The notes below the pieces were generated by a model. It had not been told where the DNA came from. It was given only the letters and a program-made list of their open reading frames with translations, and made no database searches. 64,000 bases of DNA from the NCBI RefSeq assembly GCF_002214585.1, contig NZ_CP014862.1, forward strand, positions 1 through 64,000, written 5' to 3'. The DNA comes from Thermococcus profundus. Lineage in GTDB: Archaea > Methanobacteriota_B > Thermococci > Thermococcales > Thermococcaceae. This document shows positions 54,988-64,000 of this stretch, piece after piece. Every line of letters starts with the position of its first letter. Positions within the stretch are counted from its first letter, which is position 1. The position numbers and the translations under genes were made by a program.

Positions 54988-55769
54988 TCGAGCTTTTTCT
55001 TTCTCCACACGCCCTCCTCCGCTAGCTTAGCTAACCTGTTCTTCATATGGAGCAGAACGTCGCCCAGCGTTTTTCCGTTGTCGTACTCCTCGACGATCTT
55101 CAGCAGTTCATCCCTGCTGTAGTCCTTCATCTCCCTCGCGAGCTCGGTCATCTTCGGGTAAGCCCTAACGATGTTGTCCACTATCGTTATGTCGGCCATC
55201 CTAGCGCTCCTTGAGAGGGGGTTGAGGTCGATGGTTATCACGAACTTGCCCATAGCCACGAGGGCCTCCGTCCTGTCTCCGTCCTCGAGAGGTACCACAA
55301 CGACATCGGCCTTCCATATTCCCTCCTCGTCGACCTTTCCGCGCTCGTGTTCCAGTCCCGGAATCCTCTTCGTTGGGTTTATTCCAAGGAGCTCAATATC
55401 CGGGTCGTACTTCCTGAGCTCTTCGGCGATGGCTTTAACGCGCTCCTCCGTGCGGTAGAAGAGGTTTATCTCAAGCTTTGCGCCGAGGGCTTTGGCAAGC
55501 TCTATCGTCTCCTTCGGGACGAGGGCCGCAACGTTGCCGTTAACAGAGATGACGGGATGTCTGGCGAGGAGCAATTTTGCAACTGCCGCCCTCATGGCCC
55601 TTTCAGCCGGCTCTATCGTCTTCTCTCCGATTATATAGTCGAAGGCCTCCCCACGTCCATGGGCTATTAAACCGGCCTTTGCGGTCATTCCCTTTTCCAT
55701 TCCCTCAATTATCTTCTCCCGGTAATACAGGCTCCAGTAGCGGGGATGACTCTTCGGAATCTTCACCAT
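54984..55769 (-). CDS. 4-phosphopantoate--beta-alanine ligase (phosphopantothenate synthetase)
   Basis: Joins 4-phosphopantoate and beta-alanine with ATP in archaeal coenzyme A synthesis. The 261-residue protein has the family marks IPKSHPRYWSLYYREKI at the start, GLIAHGRGEAFDYI, VSVNGNVAAL-like VISVNGNVAALVPKE, and ITIDLNPLSRSA. Length equals the characterised T. kodakarensis enzyme. AGGTGATAT precedes the ATG. Confidence 0.94.
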   Translation of the reverse strand: MVKIPKSHPRYWSLYYREKIIEGMEKGMTAKAGLIAHGRGEAFDYIIGEKTIEPAERAMRAAVAKLLLARHPVISVNGNVAALVPKETIELAKALGAKLEINLFYRTEERVKAIAEELRKYDPDIELLGINPTKRIPGLEHERGKVDEEGIWKADVVVVPLEDGDRTEALVAMGKFVITIDLNPLSRSARMADITIVDNIVRAYPKMTELAREMKDYSRDELLKIVEEYDNGKTLGDVLLHMKNRLAKLAEEGVWRKKKLD

Positions 55770-55882
55770 GATATCACCTCCCTCAATTCTACGAGCACTT
55801 TCCTAAAAACCTTGCCAAGATACGTCCGACCACACCAGCTCCCGAAAAAAGGCCTATTCTGCCATGTTTCGGCTGAAAAAAG

Positions 55883-55899
55883 GTTCTAAACCTTTGGTT
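55883..55899 (+). promoter_or_regulatory. SurR-type site upstream of the sud/nfn TATA box
   Basis: GTT-CTA-AAC-CTTTG-GTT is an exact match to the extended SurR consensus GTTn3AACn5GTT. It lies just upstream of the BRE/TATA element (TATAAAC, 55911-55917). SurR is the redox and sulfur regulator of Thermococcales; binding here is inferred from the match. Confidence 0.65.
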
Positions 55900-55922
55900 T
55901 AAAAAATGCCTATAAACTTTGA

Positions 55923-55954
55923 GTTCAAAACTTAAAGTGAACAAGATTGTTCAC
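55923..55954 (+). promoter_or_regulatory. Second SurR-type site and an adjoining palindrome at the sud/nfn start
   Basis: GTT-CAA-AAC-TTAAA-GTG (55923-55939) fits the extended SurR pattern with one change. It is followed without gap by GTGAACAA-GA-TTGTTCAC (55937-55954), a perfect palindrome with eight-base arms. Both lie between TATA and the coding start, a repressing position. Confidence 0.5.
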
Positions 55955-55973
55955 ATGAACAGGGTGATGCACT

Positions 55974-56822
55974 ATGGGATATAAGATAACCGCGAAGGCG
56001 GACCTGAGCCCCATCGACTACTTCGTAGAGGTGGAGGCGCCGCATGTGGCGAAAGCATGGAAACCGGGCCAATTTGTAGTTTTTATCGTCCATGAGAAGG
56101 GCGAGAGGGTCCCTATGTCGGTCTACAAGGCTGAGAACGGAAGAATTGGGATGTTCATAAGGAAGCTCGGGAAGACGAGCCTTCAGCTCTACTACGAATA
56201 CAGCGTTGGTGATGAACTCTGGAGCTTTGTGGGGCCGTTGGGTAAGCCCATCAAGGTAAAGAACTACGGAAACGTTGTCTTTGCTTCCGACGCCGTCTGC
56301 GGACAGGCGGAGAACTACGCAACGCTCAAGGCCATGAAAGAGGCCGGAAACTACACGATCTCAATACAGAGCTTTGAAAACAAGGCCAACGTCTATCCGG
56401 AGGAGTTTCTTGCCAAGCCCGTTGCAGATGAGCACTACATCACAACCGACGATGGAAGCGTCGGTATAAAGGGCAACTACCTCGACGTTGTCAAAGAGCT
56501 CATCGAGAAGGACAGGGTGGACATAATCTTTGCGGGCGGGAAGCTGGGAACCCTCGCGAAGCTCGCCGAACTAACAAGACCCTACGGGATTCCAACGATA
56601 ACCACCGTCAGGCAGATAATGGTCGACGGAACCGGGATGTGCGGCTCGTGTAGAATTCTCTATGGAAACGAGATAAAGTTCGCCTGCAGGGACGGACCGA
56701 TGTTCGACGCCCACAAGGTCGACTGGGCGGACGTTCTGAAGAGGGCGGAGCGTTTCAAGGAGCAGGAGCAGCTGGCTAAGGAACGCTATCTCGAAGAGCT
56801 CCGCGCCAGGGGGGTGATCTGA
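55974..56822 (+). CDS. sudB: Sulfide dehydrogenase / ferredoxin:NADP oxidoreductase beta subunit
   Basis: 282 residues. An FAD/NAD-binding reductase domain (PMSVYKAENGRIGMFIRK; FAGGKLGTLAKLAEL) ends in a [2Fe-2S] ligand set, MVDGTGMCGSCRILY then FACRDGP. Together with the next gene it forms NfnI/SudAB, which couples ferredoxin, NADH and NADPH by electron bifurcation. GGTGAT lies five bases before the ATG. Confidence 0.93.
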   Translation: MGYKITAKADLSPIDYFVEVEAPHVAKAWKPGQFVVFIVHEKGERVPMSVYKAENGRIGMFIRKLGKTSLQLYYEYSVGDELWSFVGPLGKPIKVKNYGNVVFASDAVCGQAENYATLKAMKEAGNYTISIQSFENKANVYPEEFLAKPVADEHYITTDDGSVGIKGNYLDVVKELIEKDRVDIIFAGGKLGTLAKLAELTRPYGIPTITTVRQIMVDGTGMCGSCRILYGNEIKFACRDGPMFDAHKVDWADVLKRAERFKEQEQLAKERYLEELRARGVI

Positions 56823-58241
<1,419 letters not shown>

Positions 58242-58246
58242 GCTTT

Positions 58247-58714
58247 TTACCATTCCCTTTTTCTTGAGCCCACAAGAAAGGCGTGTTTCAGTATGTCCAT
58301 GAACTCGGCATTGATAAAGACTTTCGTGAACTCCATGGTCTCATTCTCATCGAGCCATTCAACATCGTCCGGCACCCCTTCAGTCCAGAGGTAAACGAGT
58401 TCGTCTCCATCCCTGGCAAGGAGGAGAGTGAAGACGTTAACCCCCAGCTCCCTCGCCAGTTTGACCTCTCTGGAGACGAGGGAGGTGAACTTGCCCAGAA
58501 CCGCCACGGCAACCAAAGCTTCGGCCTCCTTTATCTTCCCGCTCGTGTCCCGGAGACCGTAATCCGATGGCACGAGAACGTTCGTTGAGCCAAGTTTTTC
58601 CTCTATTATCTCAAGGATCGCCTTTTCTGTCACCGTTTTGTAGAGAAACGTGGGCTCGCTAAGGTAAACAAAGGGGCCCTTTTTACCCCGCTTCTTTCTC
58701 AGGAAACCTATCAT
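58247..58714 (-). CDS. Conserved hypothetical protein
   Basis: 155 residues: a basic start (RKKRGKKG), then FVYLSEPTFLYKTVTEKAIL and a central VAVAVLGKFTSLVSREVKLA. The layout faintly recalls nucleoside 2-deoxyribosyltransferase-like domains, but no catalytic site is clear. Its ribosome-binding site GAGGTGG overlaps the D box of a guide sRNA upstream. It converges with sudA with five bases between. Confidence 0.68.
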   Translation of the reverse strand: MIGFLRKKRGKKGPFVYLSEPTFLYKTVTEKAILEIIEEKLGSTNVLVPSDYGLRDTSGKIKEAEALVAVAVLGKFTSLVSREVKLARELGVNVFTLLLARDGDELVYLWTEGVPDDVEWLDENETMEFTKVFINAEFMDILKHAFLVGSRKREW

Positions 58715-58720
58715 TGAACC

Positions 58721-58777
58721 ACCTCAGGTGGGGATAATCTCCTCATCGTTCAGGAGGGATGACACTCATCATCGGTT
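58721..58777 (-). ncRNA. C/D box guide sRNA directly upstream of a protein gene
   Basis: On the minus strand: C box ATGATGA 58772-58766, 12-base guide, D' CTGA 58753-58750, ACG, C' ATGAGGA 58746-58740, 12-base guide, D CTGA 58727-58724. A TATA-like TTAATAA (58799-58805) lies 25 bases before the 5' end. The D box overlaps the ribosome-binding site of the gene starting at 58714. Targets contain GAGGGATGACAC and GTGGGGATAATC; not placed. Confidence 0.86.
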
Positions 58778-58808
58778 AACCCCACTAACGGAGGGAGCTT
58801 ATTAAGGT

Positions 58809-59753
58809 TTAGCCCCACATTGAGCGCAGTTTGGAACCTTCAACGTACTTGAGCGAGGGGAGCTCGTAAAATCGTTCTATCTCCCCCTCACCGTAGATCC
58901 GGTAGAACTCGTACATTCGTCCAAAGTTCTCAAAACGCCGTATTTTGAAGACACAATCCTCCTTGGGCACGTTGAAGGCAACCGGGCACCTGCCGTTCAA
59001 GACGACGTTCTTTCTGTCCGGCATCATATAGCCGGCGTAGCCAAGCTTTATAGCGCTGGTGTTAAAGGCTGGAATTCCTATCGGCGGGAACCAGTCGTAG
59101 ATCTCCCACTTGCCCTCCTCGGGGTAATAAACCGTCAAGAAAGCATGACCAGGAACGTGGGTGAGGAAGTACCTTGCTTTGATACCGTACTGCTCGTTTA
59201 TCTTTGAGATCAATGCATAGGCAACAACGTGCCAGTCGTCACAGTCACCGCAGTGGGTTACGACGTAGCGGGGATCCTTGGTCGGGCCGCCGGCACAGTA
59301 CTTCGCCCGCTCAACCATCACCTCGTAGGCCGTCGCCCGGAGGTATAGAACGTATGCGTCTCTTGGAACATCCTTCTTCTCAATCCGCTCCTCAGCCTCG
59401 CTGATGACCGAGTCCAAGAACTCCTGAACGACCTTTGATCTCAATATCTCGGGCAGTTTCTCGCGCGGGAAGCCAGTGTAACTCCAGTAGGGATAAGCGT
59501 ATGCCGGTTTGTTGAGATCCATGTCATACGTCTCTAGGGGTATGTTATCGATGACCTTCTCGTTCACGAAGCCCAGTGCGTCGAGATATATTCCAGTTGC
59601 ATCGTAGAACCAGCTTACGAAGCGGGTCGTTAGATCCTCCCACTGTGGCCCAACGACTGGAACCTCCCTTAACCTACCCGTGTGGTGACCGATAAGGCTC
59701 GTGACCATGAAGAGGGATATTATAAGAGCTGCAGCGGCTTTGTACACTCCCAT
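58809..59753 (-). CDS. Membrane-anchored transglutaminase-like protein
   Basis: About 314 residues: a signal anchor (about 4-22) then a transglutaminase-like cysteine protease fold. The catalytic triad is seen as HCGDCDDWHVVAYALISK (cysteine), HVPGHAFLTVYY (histidine) and KWEIYDWFPP (aspartate). Such enzymes cut peptides or cross-link proteins; the substrate is unknown and it probably acts outside the cell. The start at 59753 is preferred over a GTG three codons earlier. Confidence 0.83.
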   Translation of the reverse strand: MGVYKAAAALIISLFMVTSLIGHHTGRLREVPVVGPQWEDLTTRFVSWFYDATGIYLDALGFVNEKVIDNIPLETYDMDLNKPAYAYPYWSYTGFPREKLPEILRSKVVQEFLDSVISEAEERIEKKDVPRDAYVLYLRATAYEVMVERAKYCAGGPTKDPRYVVTHCGDCDDWHVVAYALISKINEQYGIKARYFLTHVPGHAFLTVYYPEEGKWEIYDWFPPIGIPAFNTSAIKLGYAGYMMPDRKNVVLNGRCPVAFNVPKEDCVFKIRRFENFGRMYEFYRIYGEGEIERFYELPSLKYVEGSKLRSMWG

Positions 59754-59807
59754 ACCATACACTCTTTTCCGTGAAGGTTTAAAATTTTTGTCAGCAAGAT
59801 AGTGACG

Positions 59808-60719
59808 GTGATCACCACGCGCGTAATCCCCCTCGCCTCCGAGAGTCTTGGTGTGAGGAGTTTAGCAACCTTCGTGGAAGCCAGCGGAATAAGGATACTC
59901 ATCGATCCTGGCGTCGCCCTCGGTCCCAGGAGATACGGTCTCTCACCTGCGGAAATTGAACTAAAGACGCTCCAACAGATGAGGAAAAAGCTCCAGGGTT
60001 ACGCTCGAAGGGCCGACGTGATAACGATATCCCACTACCACTACGACCACCACACTCCCTTCTTTGAGGGCCTATATGAGAGCTCCAGCGAGGAGTACGC
60101 GAGAGAGGTTTACACCGGAAAGCTCCTCTTCATCAAGCATCCGAGAGAGAACATAAACTTCAGCCAGAGGAAGAGGGCGTGGGTCTTCCTCAAGAACGCC
60201 GAATCGATAGCGAAAAAGATAGAGTACGCGGACGGAAGGAGCTTTGACCTCGGAGGAATCACCCTAGAGTTCTCGCCGGCAGTGCCCCACGGTAGCGAAG
60301 GTAGCAAGCTCGGCTTTGTGGTCATGGTTCTCATTGACGATGGCTCCAAAAGGATAATCCACGCGAGCGACATCCAGCTCCTCAACAGGAAAGCGGTTGA
60401 GTGGATAATCGAGAAGAATCCAGATCTTCTCATAACCGGTGGGCCACCAACATACCTCGGCCCGAGGGCTGAAGGAGCCTGGGAGACTGGTCTCAAGAAC
60501 CTCAACGAGATAATCCGCGAGACCGATGCGGAGGTAATCCTCGACCACCACATAGTCCGGGATAAACGCTATCCAAGGTTCTTTGACGGGCTTGAGAAGA
60601 AGCCAAAAACGTTCGCAGGGTACCTCAAGGTTGAGGATAGACCCCTTGAGGCATACAGGAGGGAACTTCACAGGATAGAGAAGGGCGAAAGGGCTGAGCT
60701 GCCCTTCAGGCTGGATTAA
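59808..60719 (+). CDS. MBL-fold metallohydrolase (UPF0282)
   Basis: About 303 residues with the metallo-beta-lactamase metal motif ITISHYHYDHHTPFFEG and later FSPAVPHGSEGSK and IIHASDIQLL. The archaeal UPF0282 family has no assigned substrate. TATA TTTAAAAT near 59781 places transcription near 59807, so GTG 59808 may be leaderless. Family starts align closer to the ACG at 59817 (CACC after GGTGAT), an alternative. Confidence 0.85.
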   Translation: MITTRVIPLASESLGVRSLATFVEASGIRILIDPGVALGPRRYGLSPAEIELKTLQQMRKKLQGYARRADVITISHYHYDHHTPFFEGLYESSSEEYAREVYTGKLLFIKHPRENINFSQRKRAWVFLKNAESIAKKIEYADGRSFDLGGITLEFSPAVPHGSEGSKLGFVVMVLIDDGSKRIIHASDIQLLNRKAVEWIIEKNPDLLITGGPPTYLGPRAEGAWETGLKNLNEIIRETDAEVILDHHIVRDKRYPRFFDGLEKKPKTFAGYLKVEDRPLEAYRRELHRIEKGERAELPFRLD

Positions 60720-60767
60720 GAAACCCTTAAAATCAAGTTGTGGGAATTCAAGTTCAGGTGACTCAAA

Positions 60768-61940
60768 ATGCGCGACTTCTACATAGCCCACGAGGACGAT
60801 ATTAGGGCCGGAAAAACTACCGACGTCTACTTCATCAGGACGAAGAAAATCCTCGAAGAGAAAGACATTCACAAAAAGGTCTTCGCCGACGTTACCACCA
60901 CGAGCCTCCCGCACGGATGGAAGTGGGGTGTTCTAGCGGGGGTAGAAGAAGTTGCAAAGCTCCTCGAAGGTCTCCCGGTGAACGTCTACGCGATGCCCGA
61001 AGGAACGATATTCCACCCCTATGAGCCCGTTCTCCAGATAGAAGGTTACTACAAGGAGTTCGGAATCTATGAGACCGCCCTGCTCGGCATGCTCAGCCAG
61101 GCGAGCGGTATAGCCACCGCCGCACTCAGAACCAAGATAGCGGCGAGATTCAAGCCCGTCTACTCCTTCGGGATAAGGCACATGCACCCCGCGATAGCCC
61201 CTATGATAGATAGGGCAGCCTTCATCGGTGGATGCGACGGCGTCTCCGGCGTCCTCGGGGCAGAGATGATGGGAGAGAAGCCCGTTGGGACGATGCCCCA
61301 CGCGCTCATCCTGACAGTTGGCGACCAGGTGAAGGCCTGGAAGTACTACGACGAAGTGATGCCCCCGGAGGTTCCGAGGACGGCACTGGTTGATACACTC
61401 TGCGATGAGAAGTTTGAAGCCTTGATGGCTGCCGAGACCCTTGGAGAGAGGCTCAACGCGGTAAGACTTGACACACCGAGTTCTAGAAGGGGCAACTTCA
61501 GGAGGATCGTGGAGGAGGTGCGCTGGGAACTGGACTTGAGGGGCTATAACCACGTCAAAATCCTACTCAGCGGCGGATTGGATGAGGATAGCATAAAAGA
61601 ACTCGCGGACGTTGCGGATGCATTCGGGGTAGGGGGCAGCATAGCGAGTGCAAAACCGGTTGATTTCTCCCTTGACATAGTTGAGGTGGAAGGAAAGCCA
61701 ATAACGAAGCGCGGCAAGCTGAGCGGGAGGAAGCAGATATACCGTTGCGAAAACGGTCACTACCACCGCGTTCCGGCTGATAAGAAGCTTGAGAAGTGCC
61801 CTGTCTGCGGTGCGAAAGTAGAGCCCCTTCTGAGGCCGCTCATCGAGAACGGTGAGATAGTCGCAGACCTACCAAAGGCACGGGAGATCCGGGAGTACGT
61901 ACTGGAGCAGGCGGAGAAGTTCAGATTAAGCCTTGATTGA
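60768..61940 (+). CDS. Nicotinate phosphoribosyltransferase (archaeal type)
   Basis: 390 residues. Makes nicotinate mononucleotide from nicotinate and PRPP in NAD salvage. The core shows SFGIRHMHPAIAPMIDRAAF, RLDTPSSRRGNFRRI and ILLSGGLDEDSI. A C-terminal zinc ribbon (YRCENGHYHRVPADKKLEKC then PVCGAK) is typical of the archaeal form. AGGTGACTCAAA precedes the ATG. NAD kinase at the other end of the window uses the product of this pathway. Confidence 0.92.
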   Translation: MRDFYIAHEDDIRAGKTTDVYFIRTKKILEEKDIHKKVFADVTTTSLPHGWKWGVLAGVEEVAKLLEGLPVNVYAMPEGTIFHPYEPVLQIEGYYKEFGIYETALLGMLSQASGIATAALRTKIAARFKPVYSFGIRHMHPAIAPMIDRAAFIGGCDGVSGVLGAEMMGEKPVGTMPHALILTVGDQVKAWKYYDEVMPPEVPRTALVDTLCDEKFEALMAAETLGERLNAVRLDTPSSRRGNFRRIVEEVRWELDLRGYNHVKILLSGGLDEDSIKELADVADAFGVGGSIASAKPVDFSLDIVEVEGKPITKRGKLSGRKQIYRCENGHYHRVPADKKLEKCPVCGAKVEPLLRPLIENGEIVADLPKAREIREYVLEQAEKFRLSLD

Positions 61941-62002
61941 GCTTTTCTTAAAATTTTGTGTCCGCGGAGAACCAAACGCTCAAAGGAAGAAAAAGAAGGA
62001 AT

Positions 62003-62200
<198 letters not shown>

Positions 62201-62325
62201 TCACCGGGATTAAATGAACGAGGGGGAATATAAAGTTTTCGTCGGGAAAAAAGAGAACCCAGAGGCAACATCCGTTGAAAAGGGAAGCAATAGAAACTTC
62301 GGTGTACATAAAAAATCAGAATGGG

Positions 62326-62859
62326 TCAGTAGAGACCCAGCTTCTTCTTGTACTCCTCGCTCACCATGTCCGGGCTCCACGGAGGGTCGAAAGTGAGCTC
62401 GATCTCAGCGTCCTTCACACCCGGTATCTCGAGTATCTTGTCCTCAACGGCGCGAAGGATCCACATCGTCATTGGGCAACCTGGAGTTGTCATCGTCATC
62501 TTGACGTAGACCGTGTTGTCGGGTCTTACCTCAAGCTCGTATATCAAGCCGAGGTTGACAACGTCGATGCCTATCTCAGGATCTACGACCTCTTTGAGCT
62601 TCTCAAGGACGAGCTCCTTGGTAAGCTGGACGTTCTCTCCTGTTTCTTTAACCTCTCTCTCCCTGTTGACGGTTATCAGCCCAACGCCCTCGAGCTTTCC
62701 TATCTCTGAGTGGAGCTTTATGAGGACGTTGTCAATGTCGGGTGTATCCTTGGCCAGCGTGACCGTTACGTTCCCCTTCTCATCGACCTCGACTGAACGG
62801 ATGAACTTCTCATCTACCACAGACTTGACAACACTCTCAACCTCTTCCTTCGTGACCAC
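62326..62859 (-). CDS. MIP18/SufT-like Fe-S assembly protein (DUF59) with N-terminal NIF-like extension
   Basis: 177 residues. The C-terminal MIP18 domain (about 83-170) has VVDPEIGIDVVNLGLIYELE and TMTTPGCPMTMWI with the conserved cysteine. The N-terminal 75 residues are a second small alpha/beta domain with similar order. The family helps insert iron-sulfur clusters. It starts at GTG after AGGTGGTGA. It is near the ferredoxin gene but on a separate message. Confidence 0.87.
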   Translation of the reverse strand: MVTKEEVESVVKSVVDEKFIRSVEVDEKGNVTVTLAKDTPDIDNVLIKLHSEIGKLEGVGLITVNREREVKETGENVQLTKELVLEKLKEVVDPEIGIDVVNLGLIYELEVRPDNTVYVKMTMTTPGCPMTMWILRAVEDKILEIPGVKDAEIELTFDPPWSPDMVSEEYKKKLGLY

Positions 62860-62922
62860 TATTCACCACCTGGCCGGTGTTGGGAAAGACAAATTTAAAC
62901 CTTTTGGGTCAGAAATGGGTAG

Positions 62923-63663
62923 CTAGCGGGAGAGAATGTCCATTATCAGCCTTTCGGCCATTTGGGGGGTTAAGGCTCTCGCCCTCGTCTCCCTCAGGAC
63001 CCGCTGTACGGCGAGCCTCTTTGTCGAAGGGGCTTTTCTGAAGAGCTCCCACAGGAGTGGACAGCCGAACTTAAGGTCGTACTCTCCGCCGATTATCCTT
63101 ATTACCTCCCCCTTGTCGAGGGCTAGAAACGCCGGGAGGTTGAGGGGCACCAATCCATCCTTTTCATATATCGAGATGAGACCGGAACTCAGCAGATCAC
63201 CGCTCGCGAGGACTTTTATTCCGCTTTCCCTTGCGTACCTCTCAACGGCACCCATCACAAGGGAGTGACAGCGGCCGCAGATGGGAGCACCCTTCTCGAT
63301 CTGGGAGCGTACTACCTCCATGTAGCCGGGGACATCAACGAGAACCGCCCCCGCTTCCCGAACCCTTTCCAGAACACGTTCACTCATCTGGGGCAACCTT
63401 GCAGTCACCGGGATAACGTCAAAACCGGCCCATCGGAGTATCTTAAGCGCCGCCGTGCTGTCCGAACCGGCGGAGAAGGCTAGGGCTACCTTAACATCCA
63501 GAGGGGAGCGGTCGAAATCCTTCCCACTCAGCCTGTACTCAAGGAGATCCCCAAGCCGGGAGTAGCTCCGCTCTCCGATCAGAGCCCTAACCCTTTCAAG
63601 GGCTTCGCGGTTGTATTCAAGGCGGTAGCGCTTTACGAAGTCATTCCCCACTGGCTCGATCAT
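62923..63663 (-). CDS. PP-loop ATPase (tRNA thiolation-like, COG2117)
   Basis: 246 residues with the PP-loop VALAFSAGSDSTAALKILRW and a CxxC pair (PICGRCHSLVMG). These mark ATP pyrophosphatases that activate tRNA or other acceptors; the COG2117 group is seen as related to thiouridine enzymes. The ATG at 63663 is chosen as the family start; the longer reading lacks support. TTTAATAA near 63688 gives a very short leader. Confidence 0.82.
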   Translation of the reverse strand: MIEPVGNDFVKRYRLEYNREALERVRALIGERSYSRLGDLLEYRLSGKDFDRSPLDVKVALAFSAGSDSTAALKILRWAGFDVIPVTARLPQMSERVLERVREAGAVLVDVPGYMEVVRSQIEKGAPICGRCHSLVMGAVERYARESGIKVLASGDLLSSGLISIYEKDGLVPLNLPAFLALDKGEVIRIIGGEYDLKFGCPLLWELFRKAPSTKRLAVQRVLRETRARALTPQMAERLIMDILSR

Positions 63664-63772
63664 CGGTCTTGGTTCCGGATGGAGGCTTATTAAACTTCCG
63701 TTTCCGGTGGAAAACCTTAAAAAAGGGCCTTTCCAACGTAATTCAAAGATCAGTTTTCTGGAGGTGCTTGAA

Positions 63773-64000
63773 ATGAAGGAGATAATGGAGAGGGTTAGGG
63801 AGAAGACGAGCATCCCCGTTTATGAGAGGACCATAGAGAACGTCCTGAGCGCGATTCAGGCGAGCGGGGACGTGTGGAAGATCGTAGACCTAAGCGAGGA
63901 ACCCCTGCCGCTCGTCGTTGCCGTCGTAACTACGCTTAGCGAGCTTGGCCACGTTGCTTTCAAAGACGGGAACGTCATCCTCACAGAGAGCGGCAGAAAG
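63773..64000 (+). CDS. bpsA: Branched-chain polyamine synthase (partial)
   Basis: The first 76 codons of a gene that leaves the window. The N-terminus (MKEIMERVREKTSIPVYERT, then a winged-helix region with IVDLSEEPLPLVVAVVTTL) matches T. kodakarensis BpsA, which adds aminopropyl groups to make branched polyamines for growth at high temperature. GGAGGTG lies six bases before the ATG. Confidence 0.9.
   Translation, partial: MKEIMERVREKTSIPVYERTIENVLSAIQASGDVWKIVDLSEEPLPLVVAVVTTLSELGHVAFKDGNVILTESGRK

Overview
The window looks like a piece of a Thermococcus chromosome (Euryarchaeota, Thermococcales). Supporting signs are archaeal TATA boxes 25-30 bases before starts, strong GGAGGTG/GGTGAT ribosome-binding sites, moderate GC with AGG/AGA and ATA codons, C/D box guide RNAs, a tRNA-Trp intron carrying guide RNA, and marker proteins such as a ferredoxin with an aspartate ligand, glyceraldehyde-3-phosphate:ferredoxin oxidoreductase, NfnI-type SudAB, BpsA and archaeal phosphopantothenate synthetase. 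Genes are dense, often overlap by ATGA, and run in short operons on both strands.

Layout. 1-7.9 kb: end of an ADP-forming acyl-CoA synthetase subunit, a secreted protein, NAD kinase, a flippase-like protein, an RNA m5C methyltransferase, a DUF257 pair and a flavoprotein. 8-15 kb: CBS protein with two cation/proton antiporters, MarC, histidyl-tRNA synthetase, a C/D sRNA and an NSS transporter. 15.3-20.1 kb: a winged-helix regulator followed by a TasA-like filament operon with its own SipW-type signal peptidase. 20-34.6 kb: AlaRS, an AT-rich insert, triosephosphate isomerase, diphthine synthase, tRNA-Val and tRNA-Leu, RpiA, a MinD pair, a second signal peptidase followed by a C/D sRNA, DUF531, dipeptidase, a KaiC-like ATPase and a methyltransferase. 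34.6-41.6 kb: membrane hydrolase with an OB fold, TctA-like permease, a giant OB-repeat protein and an OB-fold lipoprotein. 41.6-53.4 kb: acylpeptide hydrolase, a kinase, phosphate transport, carbamate kinase, GAPOR and FBPase. 53.4-64 kb: intron-bearing tRNA-Trp, a gene-free repeat region, a regulator, phosphopantothenate synthetase, SudBA/Nfn, a third C/D sRNA, a transglutaminase-like protein, an MBL-fold protein, NAPRTase, ferredoxin, a MIP18 protein, a PP-loop ATPase and the start of BpsA.

How it works together. Central sugar metabolism (TPI, GAPOR, FBPase) appears to share the Tgr operator: it lies over the start site of the two glycolytic genes and upstream of the TATA box of the gluconeogenic one. 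Nfn carries SurR-type sites. tRNA-Trp maturation links several elements of the window: the intron has guides aimed at positions 34 and 39, and a separate sRNA at 13.1 kb has an 11-base match to the spliced anticodon loop that would direct methylation of C32.

The two least understood systems are the TasA-like filament operon and the OB-fold/permease/hydrolase operon. Several genes lack a canonical start where the ribosome-binding site predicts one and carry ATC there instead. All functional calls are from reading the sequence; no database search was run.
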